Source of the DNA: Chara braunii
Taxonomy: Eukaryota; Streptophyta; Charophyceae; Charales; Characeae
Assembly (NCBI GenBank): GCA_003427395.1
Contig: BFEA01000249.1
Span: forward strand, 1,851,803-1,874,302
DNA: 22,500 bases
Direction of reading: 5' to 3'
Below the pieces are notes generated by a model. That model made no database searches. It was given only the letters and a program-made list of their open reading frames with translations, and had not been told where the DNA came from. The position numbers and the translations under genes were made by a program. Positions 1 through 9,330 of this stretch are shown here, piece by piece (the first letter of the stretch is position 1; the number at the start of each line of letters is the position of its first letter).

Positions 1-243
1 GTTTCAGGGCAGGTCGATCTTATGAGGGCCTGAAAATGGCCCTCCGTTTCAGGCTGAAAAGACTCAGGGCCTGGAGGGCGCTGTTTTAGGCTCAAACGAT
101 ACAGGGCTTGTAGGCCCTTGTTTTCAGGCTTTCAGGCTGAAACGACACAGGGCCTATAGGCCCTTGTTTTCAGGCTTTCAGGCTGAAAACGACACGGGCC
201 TGAAAATGGCCCGTGCAGCCTGTTGCAGGCGCAACATGTAACC
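1..243 (-). repeat. 3' LTR of element 1 (start of U3; runs off the window)
   Basis: Directly follows the polypurine tract on the minus strand. Its first nine bases complement the CATGTAACA end of the 5' LTR remnant except for the first base (G for T), as expected of LTR ends. Its reverse complement matches the start of the element 2 LTR (6237 to about 6463). The outer block, 1-77 against about 6386-6463, differs at only about six positions. The two LTRs therefore belong to one family or close sister families. The remaining part of the LTR lies before position 1. Confidence 0.85.
64..196. repeat. Tandem 46-bp palindrome-rich repeats inside the LTR
   Basis: Units starting at 102 and 148 are nearly identical (46-47 bp), and a more diverged unit precedes them from about 64. 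Each contains GGGCC-type palindromes and the words TTCAGGCT and AGGCTGAAA, which are partial inverted repeats of each other. Matching units occur in the opposite orientation in the element 2 LTR at about 6270-6430. They may be foldable or regulatory repeats of the LTR U3 region; the function is unknown. Confidence 0.75.
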
Positions 244-254
244 CCCCCACCTCC
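244..254 (-). other. Polypurine tract of element 1
   Basis: On the minus strand the run GGAGGTGGGGG lies between the pol stop codon TAA (255-257) and the first base of the 3' LTR. This is the expected place for the plus-strand DNA primer of an LTR element. One T interrupts the purine run. Confidence 0.7.
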
Positions 255-815
255 TTACGAAGTCAAGCTGGGTCGAGGGCGAAGCTGACGATCTGAAGGT
301 GGAACCTGGACGCGGGTGCGACGTGGAGTCGAAGATACCGGCTTGCCTTGCATCTTGCGTTCGTAGCGTGCGAGAACATCTGGAGCTATTGCTTGGAGTT
401 TCGCACGGGTCAACCAACGGTCGGCTTTGTGGGTGCAGTACGCAAAGCGTACCAAGTATTCGGCCGGCCTGTTGCCGTAGCGTCGCTGGGAGATGATGTC
501 ACCGACCTCTTGAAAACTGTCCATGGAGGGTGGGTCTTGCGATCGTCGCCGCGGAAAATCGTCATCGTCCGCTGGCGTGTAAAGAGCTAACTTGGAGCAA
601 TGAAAGACCGGGTAGACGGGCAAGTGGGCGGGCACCTGAATGATGAAGGAAGGTCCTTCGGGTGCATCCCCAGCGGGTGCCACAATCGGCCAGGGCCCCA
701 TCCATTTCGGGAGGAGCTTGTGAGAGATATCTTGTTCGAGGCTGAACTCGCGGCGGAAACCCAAACGAGATCGCCGGCGCGGAATGGGCAAGGAAGACGC
801 TGGCGATTCGCCTGT
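255..815 (-). pseudogene. Element 1 Pol C-terminus: integrase C-terminal region with chromodomain-like tail
   Basis: This continues integrase to the end of Pol. The last continuous frame holds a segment with the motifs KLLPKWMGPWPI and HCSKLALYTP, which is the conserved 'GP' and 'FHvSkL' region after the gypsy integrase core. It then reads VGDIISQRRYGNRPAEYLV followed by RFAYCTHKADRWLTRAKL. That matches the chromodomain pattern (I..HR, YLVRW, W.....L), although the usual aromatic Trp after the Arg is Phe. Two frame changes near 815 and 757 compensate each other: the intervening stretch (motif FRAGDLVWVS) is readable only in a shifted frame. The domain is thought to guide insertion into chromatin in chromoviruses. 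The terminal TAA directly abuts the polypurine tract. Confidence 0.8.
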
Positions 816-1868
816 TGGCTCATGCGTTGCTGCGTCTTAAGTCTGGTCGCGTGCCTTGACAAGTAGCTCTTGCATCCGACGCAATGAAAGAAGATGGTCG
901 TCACTCTCGGCTGCTCGTGGAATGATTGTGTCCAACGGAGAAGTGACCGACAAGCCGTGCTCGAACTCGAAAGGTGACATCCCGATAGCCGGGTGGATGG
1001 ACGAGTTGCATGCCAACTCGTCTGGCACCCGCTCAACCCAATTCTTTTGGTCCAGACGAATGAGAGTGCGAAGGAAAACCTGTGCGGTCTGATGCGCCCT
1101 CTCCGTTTGGCCATCGATTTGGAGGTGGGGAGCCGAAGTTGGCTTGAGAGATGAGCACCATCGTTTGATGAGCGCAAACCAAAAATCCGACATGAACCGA
1201 GTGTCGAGGTCGCAGACGATTTCCTTGGGGTAACCCTTGGTTCTAATCCAACCGACGTAAAGAACCTTGGCCAACTCTGGTGCCTTGGCATGATAGCGGC
1301 AAGGCAAAAACATGGCGAACTTTGTGAGTCGATCAACCACCGTGAGAATCCCATCCACACCGGTCTTGTGCTTGGGGAACGGCACGGTAATGTCCATGGC
1401 AATTGCTTCCCTTCGGCGCAAGGGGACCGGTAATGGTCGCAACTCGCTGTACGGATGATGGTTGCAGGATTTGCAGCGTCGGCAAACCTCGCATGACTCG
1501 CAATAGCGTGTGACGTCGTCGAGAAGGATGGGGTCGTCGAGAAGGATGGGCCATCAAAATCGCTCGCGAAGTCGGCCAATCCTGCAATTGACTCCAAAGT
1601 GTCCGGTGGCGGGAGCATCGTGGAACTCGCCAAGAAGCCGTGTACGCAAGTGAGAGTCACTCGGTACGCAAAGAAGGTCCTTCCCCCACATGTGGACAAG
1701 CAAGTACCCCTCTTGGATCCGGTAGTGAGAAGCCGCCGGATTAGGAGAGGAGCAATTCAAGTACTTCTCCCGAAACTCGGGGTCGGCTTGATAGCCGTGG
1801 ATGAAGCTGTCCTGCGGGTTGTCGTCAATCTTGAAGGTCGAATAGACTACGGTACAATGATCCGGACG
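816..1868 (-). pseudogene. Element 1 integrase, broken
   Basis: The segment after RNase H begins with a connector containing YLLVHMWGKDLLCVPSDSHL. The zinc-binding HHCC region follows: H in the EFHDAPATGHFG stretch, then CESCEVC. The core keeps D (AMDITVPFP), D (VCDLDTRFMSDF; the usual residue between the two Asp is Arg, here Leu) and E (IDGQTERAHQ), the DDE metal-binding triad. Two stops interrupt it: TGA at 1869-1871, where Arg is expected after DALS, and TGA at 1554-1556 in the RFxWP motif, where an aromatic residue is expected. An 18-bp in-frame duplication sits at 1515-1550. The product would have joined element DNA to the host chromosome. Confidence 0.88.
1515..1550. repeat. 18-bp perfect tandem duplication inside integrase
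   Basis: GTCGTCGAGAAGGATGGG occurs twice in a row (1515-1532 and 1533-1550). On the coding minus strand it duplicates the six residues PILLDD without changing frame, between the RFxWP motif and the CxxC half of the zinc site. Confidence 0.95.
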
Positions 1869-2369
1869 TCATGAAAGAGCATCCGCAAAACGGTTAGACT
1901 TCTCTAGAATGTGATCAAGAAAAAAGTCGAATTGGTCGATGAAAGCCATCCAACGGGCGATGGTGCTATTGAAGGTGTCTTGGGTCTTATAAAATACCAA
2001 CGGATTGTTGTCCATTACCCATTGGAATTGACTTCGACCAAGGAGGAAGTGCCGCCACCGTTTGAGCGCGTGGACGAAGGCTAGGAGCTCCTTCTTGCGT
2101 TCATCATCAATGGAGTGCACGACGGACACTTTCTTGTTGAAGTACTCGACCGGATGCCATTCCACGCCATTGTGTTGTTCGAGGACGGCACCAATGCCAT
2201 AGCCGGACGTATCCGTAGTAACGCCCGTTGGCAATAGCGGGTCGTATATGCGCAAGACCTCCGCAGATAATAGCGCGGCTTTGAGAGCCAAAAATGATTC
2301 TCGCGCATCCTCTTCGACGTCAAACGGTCGATCCTTACATTGAAGCTTGGTCAAGTGGGCCACGTCTTC
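1869..2369 (-). pseudogene. Element 1 RNase H domain
   Basis: Degrades the RNA strand of RNA-DNA hybrids during reverse transcription. The motifs TTDTSGYGIGAVLEQ (first catalytic Asp), a Glu in DDERKKELLAF, and VMDNNPLVF (third acidic position) are in gypsy order, and the domain ends in RFADALS before a TGA stop. The frame differs from that of RT upstream: a one-base loss near 2369 separates the RT part (ending FIKGYSK) from DVAHLTKL. The remaining RNase H body is open for about 160 codons. Confidence 0.88.
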
Positions 2370-3094
2370 GAGTATCCCTTGATAAAACGTCGGTAGCAAC
2401 CGGCAAGGCCAAGGAACGAACGGACATCCTTGACGTTCCGCGGCTCCGGCCACTCTTGGATCGCTTGAATCTTGTCCGACAATGGACTGATGCCCTCCGG
2501 TGTGACAACATAGCCCAAGTATTCCAGCTCTTGCCAGACAAATTCGCACTTGTTGCGGTTGGCTTCGTACTTGGCGTGGCGGAGCGTCTCCAACACTCAT
2601 CGAAGGTGCTCAAGATGATCCTCCAATGTCCGGTTATAGACGAGAATGTCGTCTAAGTAAACCAGCACGAACCGGTCTAACATCGCACGTAACTCGCTGG
2701 TCATTGCTGCTTGAAAGGTCGTCGGGGCACTGGTGAGGCCAAAAGGCATGGCCACCCACTCAAAATGCCCATACCGCATCTTGAACGCAGATTTGTAGTG
2801 ATCGTTCCACCGGATCGACATTTGATGATATCCCGACTTCAAATCCAACTTAGAAAAATACTTTGCGCCACCCAATCGCTCAAGGAGATCGTCAATACAA
2901 GGAAGAGACCCCGCATTCTTAACGGTTTGCTCGTTGAGTTTGCGGTAGTCGATGCACAATCGTAGATCCTTGTTCTTCTCCCGTACGTAAAGAACAGACG
3001 CTCTATATGGGGAGCTACTAGGGCGGATCCAGCCCTTGTCCAACAAGTCATTGAGTTGCGTGCGGAGGACCGTAAGCTCCTCCTCGCTCATGCG
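2370..3094 (-). pseudogene. Element 1 reverse transcriptase
   Basis: RNA-dependent DNA polymerase domain. Visible motifs in order are LLDKGWIRPSSSPY, LRLCIDYRKLNEQTVKN, FSKLDLKSGYHQM (first catalytic Asp), MPFGLTSAPTTFQ, VYLDDILVY (YLDD at 2648-2659, both Asp kept), [15 protein letters not shown], and the thumb motif [18 protein letters not shown]. Breaks are an in-frame TAG at 3095-3097 just before the domain (element 3 has Tyr at the equivalent place), TGA at 2597-2599 after LEHLR, and a frame change near 2369. Coding is otherwise continuous, so decay is by point changes rather than deletion. Confidence 0.92.
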
Positions 3095-4187
3095 CTAAAT
3101 GCAACCTTTCGGCGGCACGGCACCGGCCTCAAGAATGATCTCGTTAGAGATCGGCCGATTCGGCACCACACCGGTAGATGACTCGAAGATGTCGGTGAAC
3201 TCGTCAAGCAACCGCACCACACGGGGGTCCCAAGACAAGTTTGTGGGTGAAGAGTCGGCTACCTCGACGGTCCGTAGGAAACATAGGCCTATCTCGTCGG
3301 GCTGCTCGTAAGCGCAAGTAGCCCGGAATGACTTGGCCGTCACCACTTGGCACCGAATGGAAGGGTGCGGAAGAGGAATAGTACACGGCACTTCGGCGCC
3401 GAAGGCGTCCCGGACGGTAAGAGTCTGCCCGTGGAAGTTGACCGTGTGATCCGCACTTGCAAGCCAAGGCATTCCCAAAATAATGTCGAAGTCCGTGTCC
3501 AAAATGTCGAACGTCACTGGTTCACATGCATGAGGTGTGAAATACACCGGTACAGCCTCGATGTAGCGGTCGATAAGTTGCTGCGTCCTTCCGTCCGCCA
3601 ACTTGATCGCCATCATGTTTGCCTTCCTCCGAACTTGTGCGCCAAGGCCAGCCCTTTGCATAAAGGTCTGGCTCATGAAATTGCGAGACGTGCCGCTATC
3701 CAACAAAGCGTTGCAGGACGCTTGCCCAACTTGGATGCGGACATAGAGGAGCGGTGCGTTGTTGTCATTGTACCGCTGCTTGGGAAACTCGCGGGCCACC
3801 TTGGTAACATACGCAAGGATGTCCCCCACCGCAGCTTCGTCCTCTGCCGGCGGGTGGTGCATAGAAGAATAAATACATGTGAAGATGAGCACATAATGTT
3901 GCGCATTGTAGTCCCGACAAACGACCCGTGGTTGCGAGAGGAAGCCATGCGAAATCCTCGGACGTAAGCGGGTTCAATACCTCTATGTTGAACTCGCGCG
4001 CCGAATCCGGTGAAGAACCACTTGAAGACGATATGTTGCTACTGCCGGACGGGAAAGATGCCGGACACACGTCTTGTCCTTGAGCATGAGTACCCAACGT
4101 AGGAACGAGCCAGGCAGCATAGTCCTTATAAGAATATAGAAGAGAACTATCGACTTTCGCATGTGCCTCGAAACGAAGGGCAGTCAC
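3095..4187 (-). pseudogene. Element 1 aspartic protease with upstream linker
   Basis: The linker (4187 to about 3870) is rich in Ser and Gly (SSSGSSPDSAREFN) and matches no catalytic family I know. After a frame change near 3870 the reading continues PPAEDEAAVGDILAYV and then the retroviral-type protease, NALLDSGTSRNFMS, with an intact active-site triplet DSG (DSGT at 3689-3700). The flap and core region FDIILGMPWLASADHTV follows, with the usual ILGMPWL motif. The segment ends in TAG at 3095, immediately ahead of RT. Such proteases release Gag and Pol parts from the polyprotein. Confidence 0.87.
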
Positions 4188-4230
4188 CCACGAAGCGACC
4201 GGTTCCGAGGGCGTCGAGAGTGTCGTCGAT

Positions 4231-5097
4231 TCACTCCCGGCGGTGCTCAGTTCCCGATTTGCCTTTGCCTTTCAACGGGCAGCCTACTGTGTCATGGAGA
4301 TCGCGGTTACACCACAGACAATAGCGGAATCTCGTGTGTTGCTTGTATGTTTGTTTGGAGAGACCGTAGTGGGACCATGGGGCTGGAGTTGCTGTGCTGG
4401 GCCCGGGGGTAGATGTGGTGTTTGTCTTCGGCTTGCCGCGTCCTCGGCCTCTTCCAGGGCGGCCACCATCCCGGGCGTCTGTGACTCTGTCCCCTTAATT
4501 GGCAGATAGGGCCTCGCTAGATTGGTCGGTTGGCGTTGCCGCCACGACCACAACCACTTTCGGTCGATGGTGATCTCTGCTCGGGCGTGCCGCAGACGAA
4601 CGGTTGAGGTTCTTGGCCGCCTTGTTCGTGACAATGATCTGCGTGGCCTTGTCGAACGCCTGGTTGTGTGTCTGATCCGGGCCGTCGAGGTTGTGGATGT
4701 CCTCCTGCTGTGCAATACACGTTGCCAGGAGATCCGTGAAATGGGAGAGGGGTAGAGAGATCTTGCTTTCGCTCACTTCCATCTTACCATTCTCGACATC
4801 GGGCCGCCAGTCCGCTGCCATTGTGAGCAAAGCTCGCTCTCTGTGGAATATCTTCTCGCGTCGTTGAATTCGTTCTTCATCGGCAACCTTTGTTGTTGCC
4901 TTGTCTTGCTGGCGCTGCTGTTCGATTGCCAACAGACGTGCCTTCTCAGCATCCTCTGCCTTCTTCTTCTCTGCAGCTGCTACCTCATCCGACTGTTTCT
5001 TGGCTTCGGTAAACAAAGCCGTCATCCGGGCCTGATAGGCCTCGGCCGTTTCTCCGGACTTCTGATCCATGCCGGCTGTTTGTAAGCGCGTGCGCAT
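4231..5097 (-). pseudogene. Element 1 gag with zinc knuckle
   Basis: The first ATG after the leader opens a 200-codon frame (5097-4495). It begins MRTRLQTAGMDQKSG and continues with a strongly helical, Lys/Glu/Ala/Gln-rich stretch (about residues 20-90) typical of a coiled coil. I do not recognise a specific capsid fold. TAA at 4495-4497 interrupts it, but the same frame continues through a Gly/Arg-rich patch (GRPGRGRGRG) to a perfect CCHC zinc knuckle, C-x2-C-x4-H-x4-C, at 4320-4279 (residues CLWCNRDLHDTVGC). TGA follows at 4231-4233. The knuckle would bind the element's RNA for packaging. Confidence 0.82.
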
Positions 5098-5977
5098 CGA
5101 CCAGGCCGGAGGACTGCTGATGTGGCAGTCCCTGCTGCTGACGTGGCACTGCTGTCAACTGCCGTTTCCTGCTCAAATGGCCTGCTGATGTGGTCTGCTG
5201 ACGTGGCAACTTACCAATGCCGCCGCAAGGGGTACCTGGAGTCAGATAAAGAAGATAGAACCAGAGGGGGCAACAACATAGGTGGGGAGGGGTGGGTGGA
5301 ATAAATCGCCCAGATAAGGAGCCACTAATAAAAAAAAATTCGAACTTTTGCAGAGAAAAAAATTCGAGAAAATCAAAATCCCGAGTTTTGCAAGTTCAGC
5401 AGGTCTCCCAATCTCCCTTGAAGTGCAAAATTATCAATGAGAAAAAATTTCAAACTTTCAGACTGCCAATGATTATCAAATAGTGAAAATCATAGAACTG
5501 CGAATAAAAAGAATTCTGAAAAAAAAAAAAAATATTCGTAATTACTTAGATGAGAGTACGCGCAGTTTGAAAATGGTAACTACAAGAGGTGTTTCCCGTA
5601 CCGTTTTCAAAAAACGAATTTTGGAAAAAAAAAAAAAATTCCGGATTTCCAAATAACGGGAAATTGCCAAAGGAAATCGAAATTTTCGAAAAAAAAAGAT
5701 ATTCCGGATTTCCAACAACGAAATTTAGAAATTTCAGAAGAAAAACGAAAATGGAAATTTCAGGTGTTGCGCTATTGCGATTTTCCACAGCAGAAATAGC
5801 GGAAAAACAAAATTCAAGAAAAAAAAAAAAAAAAAAAACGATTTTCGGCAGTGAGGTCAAAATCGTGATTTTGGGGGCTAATTAGTGTGCTCTAAGCAAT
5901 CAATCAATCAATCAAGACTAATCAACCAATTAGTCCCGCACATCTGTCAGATCAGGTTGTCCTGATTCACTTGCGGT
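5098..5977 (-). other. Untranslated leader of element 1
   Basis: This lies between the primer binding site and gag on the minus strand. From about 5320 to 5880 it is A-rich on the plus strand (T-rich in the element's sense), with homopolymer runs up to about 20 bases and repeated words such as TTCCGGATTTCCAA at 5639 and 5702. No protein-like reading frame stands out. Element 2 has a similar T-rich leader. A short (CAAT)n run lies at 5897-5915. Confidence 0.6.
5897..5915. repeat. (CAAT)n microsatellite
   Basis: Nearly five perfect CAAT units in the leader of element 1, followed by looser ATCAA-like words to about 5930. Confidence 0.9.
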
Positions 5978-5989
5978 GTTCCGATACCA
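5978..5989 (-). other. Primer binding site of element 1 (tRNA-Met-like variant)
   Basis: On the minus strand TGGTATCGGAAC lies two bases after the LTR end CATGTAACA. It resembles the common plant initiator-Met site TGGTATCAGAGC, with two differences (A to G and G to A). This is where a host tRNA 3' end would prime minus-strand DNA. Confidence 0.75.
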
Positions 5990-5991
5990 AC

Positions 5992-6236
5992 TGTTACATG
6001 CCCAGTTGGGCGATGTACATATATAGCCAAGGATCCGCAATGTGATGAAAGGGACTGAATGGACAATGCAGTGCTAGTAGAATCTCAACAAGCAGTGTAC
6101 ATCCAGATACATACAAAAATGGTGCTTTGTAGCGCAATGGAAGACTTAGATACAAGTCCTCAACTGACCGGGCTGACCTCCCTCACGTAGTACAAGACAG
6201 CGTAGCGGAATGCTAGAATACCAATCACTAGCCCAA
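5992..6236 (-). repeat. 5' LTR remnant of element 1 (U5 side)
   Basis: 245 bp directly upstream of the primer site on the minus strand, ending CATGTAACA. The outermost part (6224-6171 read on the minus strand) aligns with 7298-7351 of the element 2 LTR, sharing the word TTCCGCTACGCT and flanking sequence. This confirms LTR origin and kinship. The rest of the LTR is missing because element 2 starts at 6237. The other half could lie beyond the far end of element 2. Confidence 0.8.
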
Positions 6237-7385
6237 TGTGGCATACTGCGCAGCCACACGGGCCTGCAGGGCCCGTCCCGCAGTCTCAGCCTAAAAGCCT
6301 AGAAACAAGGGCTTACAGGCCCCGTGTCGTTTCAGCCTGAAAGCCTGAAAACGAGGGTCTGCAGGCCCTATGTCTAAAACAGGGCCTTCCAGGCCCTGAG
6401 TCTTTTCAGCCTGAAACGGAGGGCCACTTTCGGGCCCTCATAAGATCGACCTGCCCTAACACTCAGGCACCAAACCAGGGTTTCGGGAACAGGCTATTTC
6501 TGGCCTGTTCCCACGACAGCCTCAGCAGGAGCTGCAGCGGCAGGCCGTGGCTCACTTCGGCATTGGCAAGAGCAGCCTCCTGGACTGCCCCGCCCTGCAG
6601 CTGCAGGCAGTCAGGAGGCAGGCCCAGTAGTGCATAGGGAGTTCCCATGCACTTCACAGGCGGTCAGAGGTAGAAGGCAGGAGGCAGTCTTCATGATTCG
6701 GCCGCAGCACTCTGGAGGAGCGCTGCAGGAGTAGCGTTAGCGCTAGTAGTAGTCTTCAGCGCTGGGCGCTAGTAGCTGCAGGAGTAGTCTTCAGCGCAGG
6801 GCGCTAGTAGTAGTAGTAGTGTTGGAGAGAGATGGCTGGCGGAGGCCAGTGAGACTTACCTGTGGCGCCATAGCTTCAGCTCCATCTTCGAGGTACCTGC
6901 ATCAAGGCGCCAGCTTCACAGGTTAGTACCGGACACAGAGAGAGAGAGAGTTCTTCTTCTTCCTCTTCTAAGTCCACCATCTCTTCTTCACCCTCTCACT
7001 ATCTGACTTCTCAGTATCTGCGGACTACAAGAGAGAGAGAGAGAGTTGTGACTTGAGACTTGACGACATTGGATCCAGACTCGACATTGGGATTCAGACA
7101 TTTAACGGGGATTATTTGGGACCTGTATCGCAGACTTGGTGTTGACGACATTCCCATCTTCCCCTCTTCTCTGTCTAACCCCCCTCTTCTTCGTCTGTGT
7201 ATGGCGGGGATTGGCACATTCTTCCTGTGTGAGCGCCAGGCCCCTTTGATGATGATGTGTGTTTGAGGCTGCATTGCAACATTGATTGTTCGGATCATTG
7301 GTATCTAAGTCTTCCGCTACGCTATCTTGTACTTTGTGAGAGAGGTCGGTTCTTGTTCTGGTCTGCACCTTTACGGTATACAACA
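6237..7385 (+). repeat. 5' LTR of element 2 (complete, 1,149 bp)
   Basis: Begins TGTGGCATACT and ends GGTATACAACA. The two ends form an imperfect inverted repeat (8 of 11), and a primer binding site starts three bases after the end. It contains palindrome-rich GGGCC repeats at about 6260-6430 shared in inverse orientation with 1-243. A GCGCTAGTAG-type repeat cluster lies at about 6720-6825, and two (GA)n runs at 6935-6950 and 7030-7045. Five bases before it (6232-6236) are CCCAA; a matching duplication would be expected after the 3' LTR, which is not in the window. No long reading frame in it is convincing. Confidence 0.87.
6721..6825. repeat. Short direct repeats (GCGCTAGTAG / CTTCAGCGC) in the element 2 LTR
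   Basis: The words GCGCTAGTAG, TAGTCTTCAGCGC and CTGCAGGAGTAG each recur two or three times, and the cluster ends in a (TAG)n run. It looks like slippage-type repetition within the LTR. Confidence 0.7.
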
Positions 7386-7388
7386 GTT

Positions 7389-7400
7389 TGGTATCAGAGC
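7389..7400 (+). other. Primer binding site of element 2 (initiator tRNA-Met type)
   Basis: TGGTATCAGAGC begins three bases after the LTR end ACAACA (7385). This 12-mer is the standard plant LTR-element primer site, complementary to the 3' end of initiator tRNA-Met. Confidence 0.9.
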
Positions 7401-8138
7401 GGACCTCTCAATCAGAGGACCCGCTCAATCAAGTAGCCAGCTTGCTTGATCTATTGATTGTTGATTAGTAAATCAAGTAGGACTTCGTCAAATCTCTGAA
7501 TTTTTTTTTCTTTCTCGCAACAAATATCTGAAAATTCTGGATAATAGCATTTCATTTATCTGAAAAATTTTGATATTAGCATTTTGTTTTCACGCAGCAG
7601 ATATCTGAAATTTCCGAAAGTTCAAAGTAGCATTTCGTTTCTCTGATATTCGCAACCGAAATTTCTGATATCCGCAGACATAGCCAAAAATTTCTGATGT
7701 TAGCATTTCGTTTTCTAGGCATATTAGGATAACAATAGAGGTTGTCATATTCTCGGAAACCGGATTTATTCTGTTCTGAAAATCAAATCTCCATTCTATC
7801 TCGCAAATTTTTTTTTGAAAACCGAAATCTTGCGAAGCCTATCAGCATTTCGTTTTAGGCATATTAGGAGGTTGTCATATTCTCAGAAACGGGATGTAGT
7901 TCTTTTCTGAAAATCGCATCTCTACTCTATTTCGCAAATTTTTTTTCAAGATCGCATTGTTGTGAAAGCCGAAACTTTGCGGAACCTAGCCTAGATCTTG
8001 CTCATAGTACTCTTCTGACATGCCTCACTCGTAGCAGATCGACAGACATACAAAAAAAAAAAGTGGGGGGGGGTGATCCTCTTCTTTTATTTTTTATTTG
8101 TTTTAGTCGGTTGATTAGGACCGGGAGGAAAGTATAGC
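7401..8138 (+). other. Untranslated leader of element 2
   Basis: T-rich stretch with repeated words CTGAAA, TAGCATTTCGTTT and TCGCAAATTTTTTT. No protein-like frame is seen. It includes the tandem duplication at 7702-7990. The base composition resembles the element 1 leader read in its own sense. Confidence 0.6.
7702..7990 (+). repeat. Tandem duplication of about 142 bp in the leader
   Basis: Copy 1 (about 7702-7843) and copy 2 (about 7844-7990) share, in order, AGCATTTCGTTTT, AGGCATATTAGGA, GGTTGTCATATTCTC, TTCTGAAAATC and TCGCAAATTTTTTT. They differ by substitutions and small gaps, so the duplication is not recent. Confidence 0.85.
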
Positions 8139-9281
8139 TTGGTTGGTTACCTACCTGCGTTTTCCCTCCCACCCACCCCTTTGCCTGCCTTCCCGGTTTG
8201 GTACAGTGCCACGTCCGCAACAGTGCCATTAGCACTAGCAAGAATCCCAGGACACTTACCGTTTGCCAAAGCTGTATATAGACAGCTAGTGAATGAGTGG
8301 ACGGCGATCACAATTCTGGTTAGGGTTAGGACTGATGTTAATCTTACCGAGCTAGAGTGCATACGGTTGGCTAGGGAAATCATAGAGGAGCAGGGATCTG
8401 AGGTGGTTAGTGCGATCACGGTCCAGAGGCGGGTATCTTACTAGGTGATGGTATGGAGTAGAGGGTTTATGAGAGGAGAGCTATTTCACGACGAGACCAT
8501 GGCAGAGGCTAGGCGGGCCATACTGTGAGTATTGCTCGGAGTAAGGGTTAGGGGAGAGTAAATCGTGATAGAGTTATGGATAGCTTGAGTGATCAGCTGC
8601 ATAGACAACTACGCAGGGTCAGGAAAAGCGTGACTAGAGTGATACACTTGACCGACATAGTTGAGCATCGAGAGCAGATCACATTGGACGATTGCATCAT
8701 GTTGCAGAGGGATTTGTTGTGCATTCTGGGAGACGCACGAGAGAGGCTACAACATTTTATTTCTGATTCAGTGGCTATGACATCTAGGAGAGATGTTGAA
8801 TTACGAAGTCCTAGAGAGTAGTGTTCAAGCTAGGCCTCTAAGATCGAGGTTTTACATCATGGCGACGAGTGACTTCGTGAGATTATTAGAACCCGAGGTG
8901 GAGGCAAGCGCAGTTGAAAGAACCTTGAGAGATCTTCGGATGCGTGCTGTCGAAAACACCACTGATGAGACCAGAGTGATTGTATGTACGTTAGACATAC
9001 TAATTCGAGGGGCACTCCACAAGTCGACTTCGTGGAGGGAGACCCCTGAGGAGGCAGGAAGGAGGTTGAAAGAGACGGTTGCAGTGCTTGGAGACGCCAA
9101 GTAGGTAATACTGTATGTGGCTCTTATGAGAGCTATAGGAGCTCTATTTGCCTTGAGGAAGGCGGTGGACAGGTGCACAGCTCTTGACACATTCGTGACA
9201 CCCGAGGCAGAGACACCTAGAGAGGTTTCCTCGATGTGCGAGGAAACTTATAATCGTCTAAGAGAGGCTTTCGAGTGTTAG
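8139..9281 (+). pseudogene. Element 2 broken upstream ORF block, part A (unknown function)
   Basis: Several adjoining reading frames look protein-like but match no family I recognise. 8139-8444 has an acidic-helical end (ELECIRLAREIIEEQGSEVV). After a TAG the same frame runs on to about 8526. 8576-8821 contains EHREQITLDDCIMLQRDLLC. 8793-9104 contains EPEVEASAVERTLRDLRMRA and, after TAG at 9102, continues in frame to 9279 with ALDTFVTPEAETPREVSSMC. The pieces share a loose pattern of short amphipathic helices with Leu and Arg/Glu spacing and a TPEEA or TPEAE word, which hints at repeated modules. Position between leader and gag suggests an N-terminal extension of Gag or a separate ORF. Starts cannot be assigned. 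Confidence 0.45.
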
Positions 9282-9330
9282 GTGATTAAGTACTATTGGA
9301 AAGCGATCTCGACAAGAACATAAGGTTGAT

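Larger units (their letters stand above)
1..6236 (-). mobile_element. Element 1: degenerate Ty3/gypsy LTR retrotransposon, chromodomain-like tail
   Basis: Read on the minus strand, the order is 5' LTR remnant, primer binding site, leader, gag, protease, RT, RNase H, integrase, chromodomain-like tail, polypurine tract, 3' LTR. Integrase after RNase H is the Ty3/gypsy order. The LTR ends form an inverted repeat: the 5' LTR remnant ends CATGTAACA on the minus strand, and the 3' LTR begins with its complement bar one base. I see stops at 4495, 4231, 3095, 2597, 1869 and 1554, and frame changes near 4190, 3870, 2369, 815 and 757, so it is not functional. The 5' LTR is cut at 6236, where element 2 begins in the opposite orientation. 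The 3' LTR runs off the left edge. Confidence 0.9.

Noticed and set aside
3095-3097. UAG exactly between protease and RT of element 1 as a programmed readthrough stop
   Set aside because: The sequence after it (CGC ATG) does not resemble known readthrough contexts, element 3 has a Tyr codon there, and element 1 has many other random breaks.
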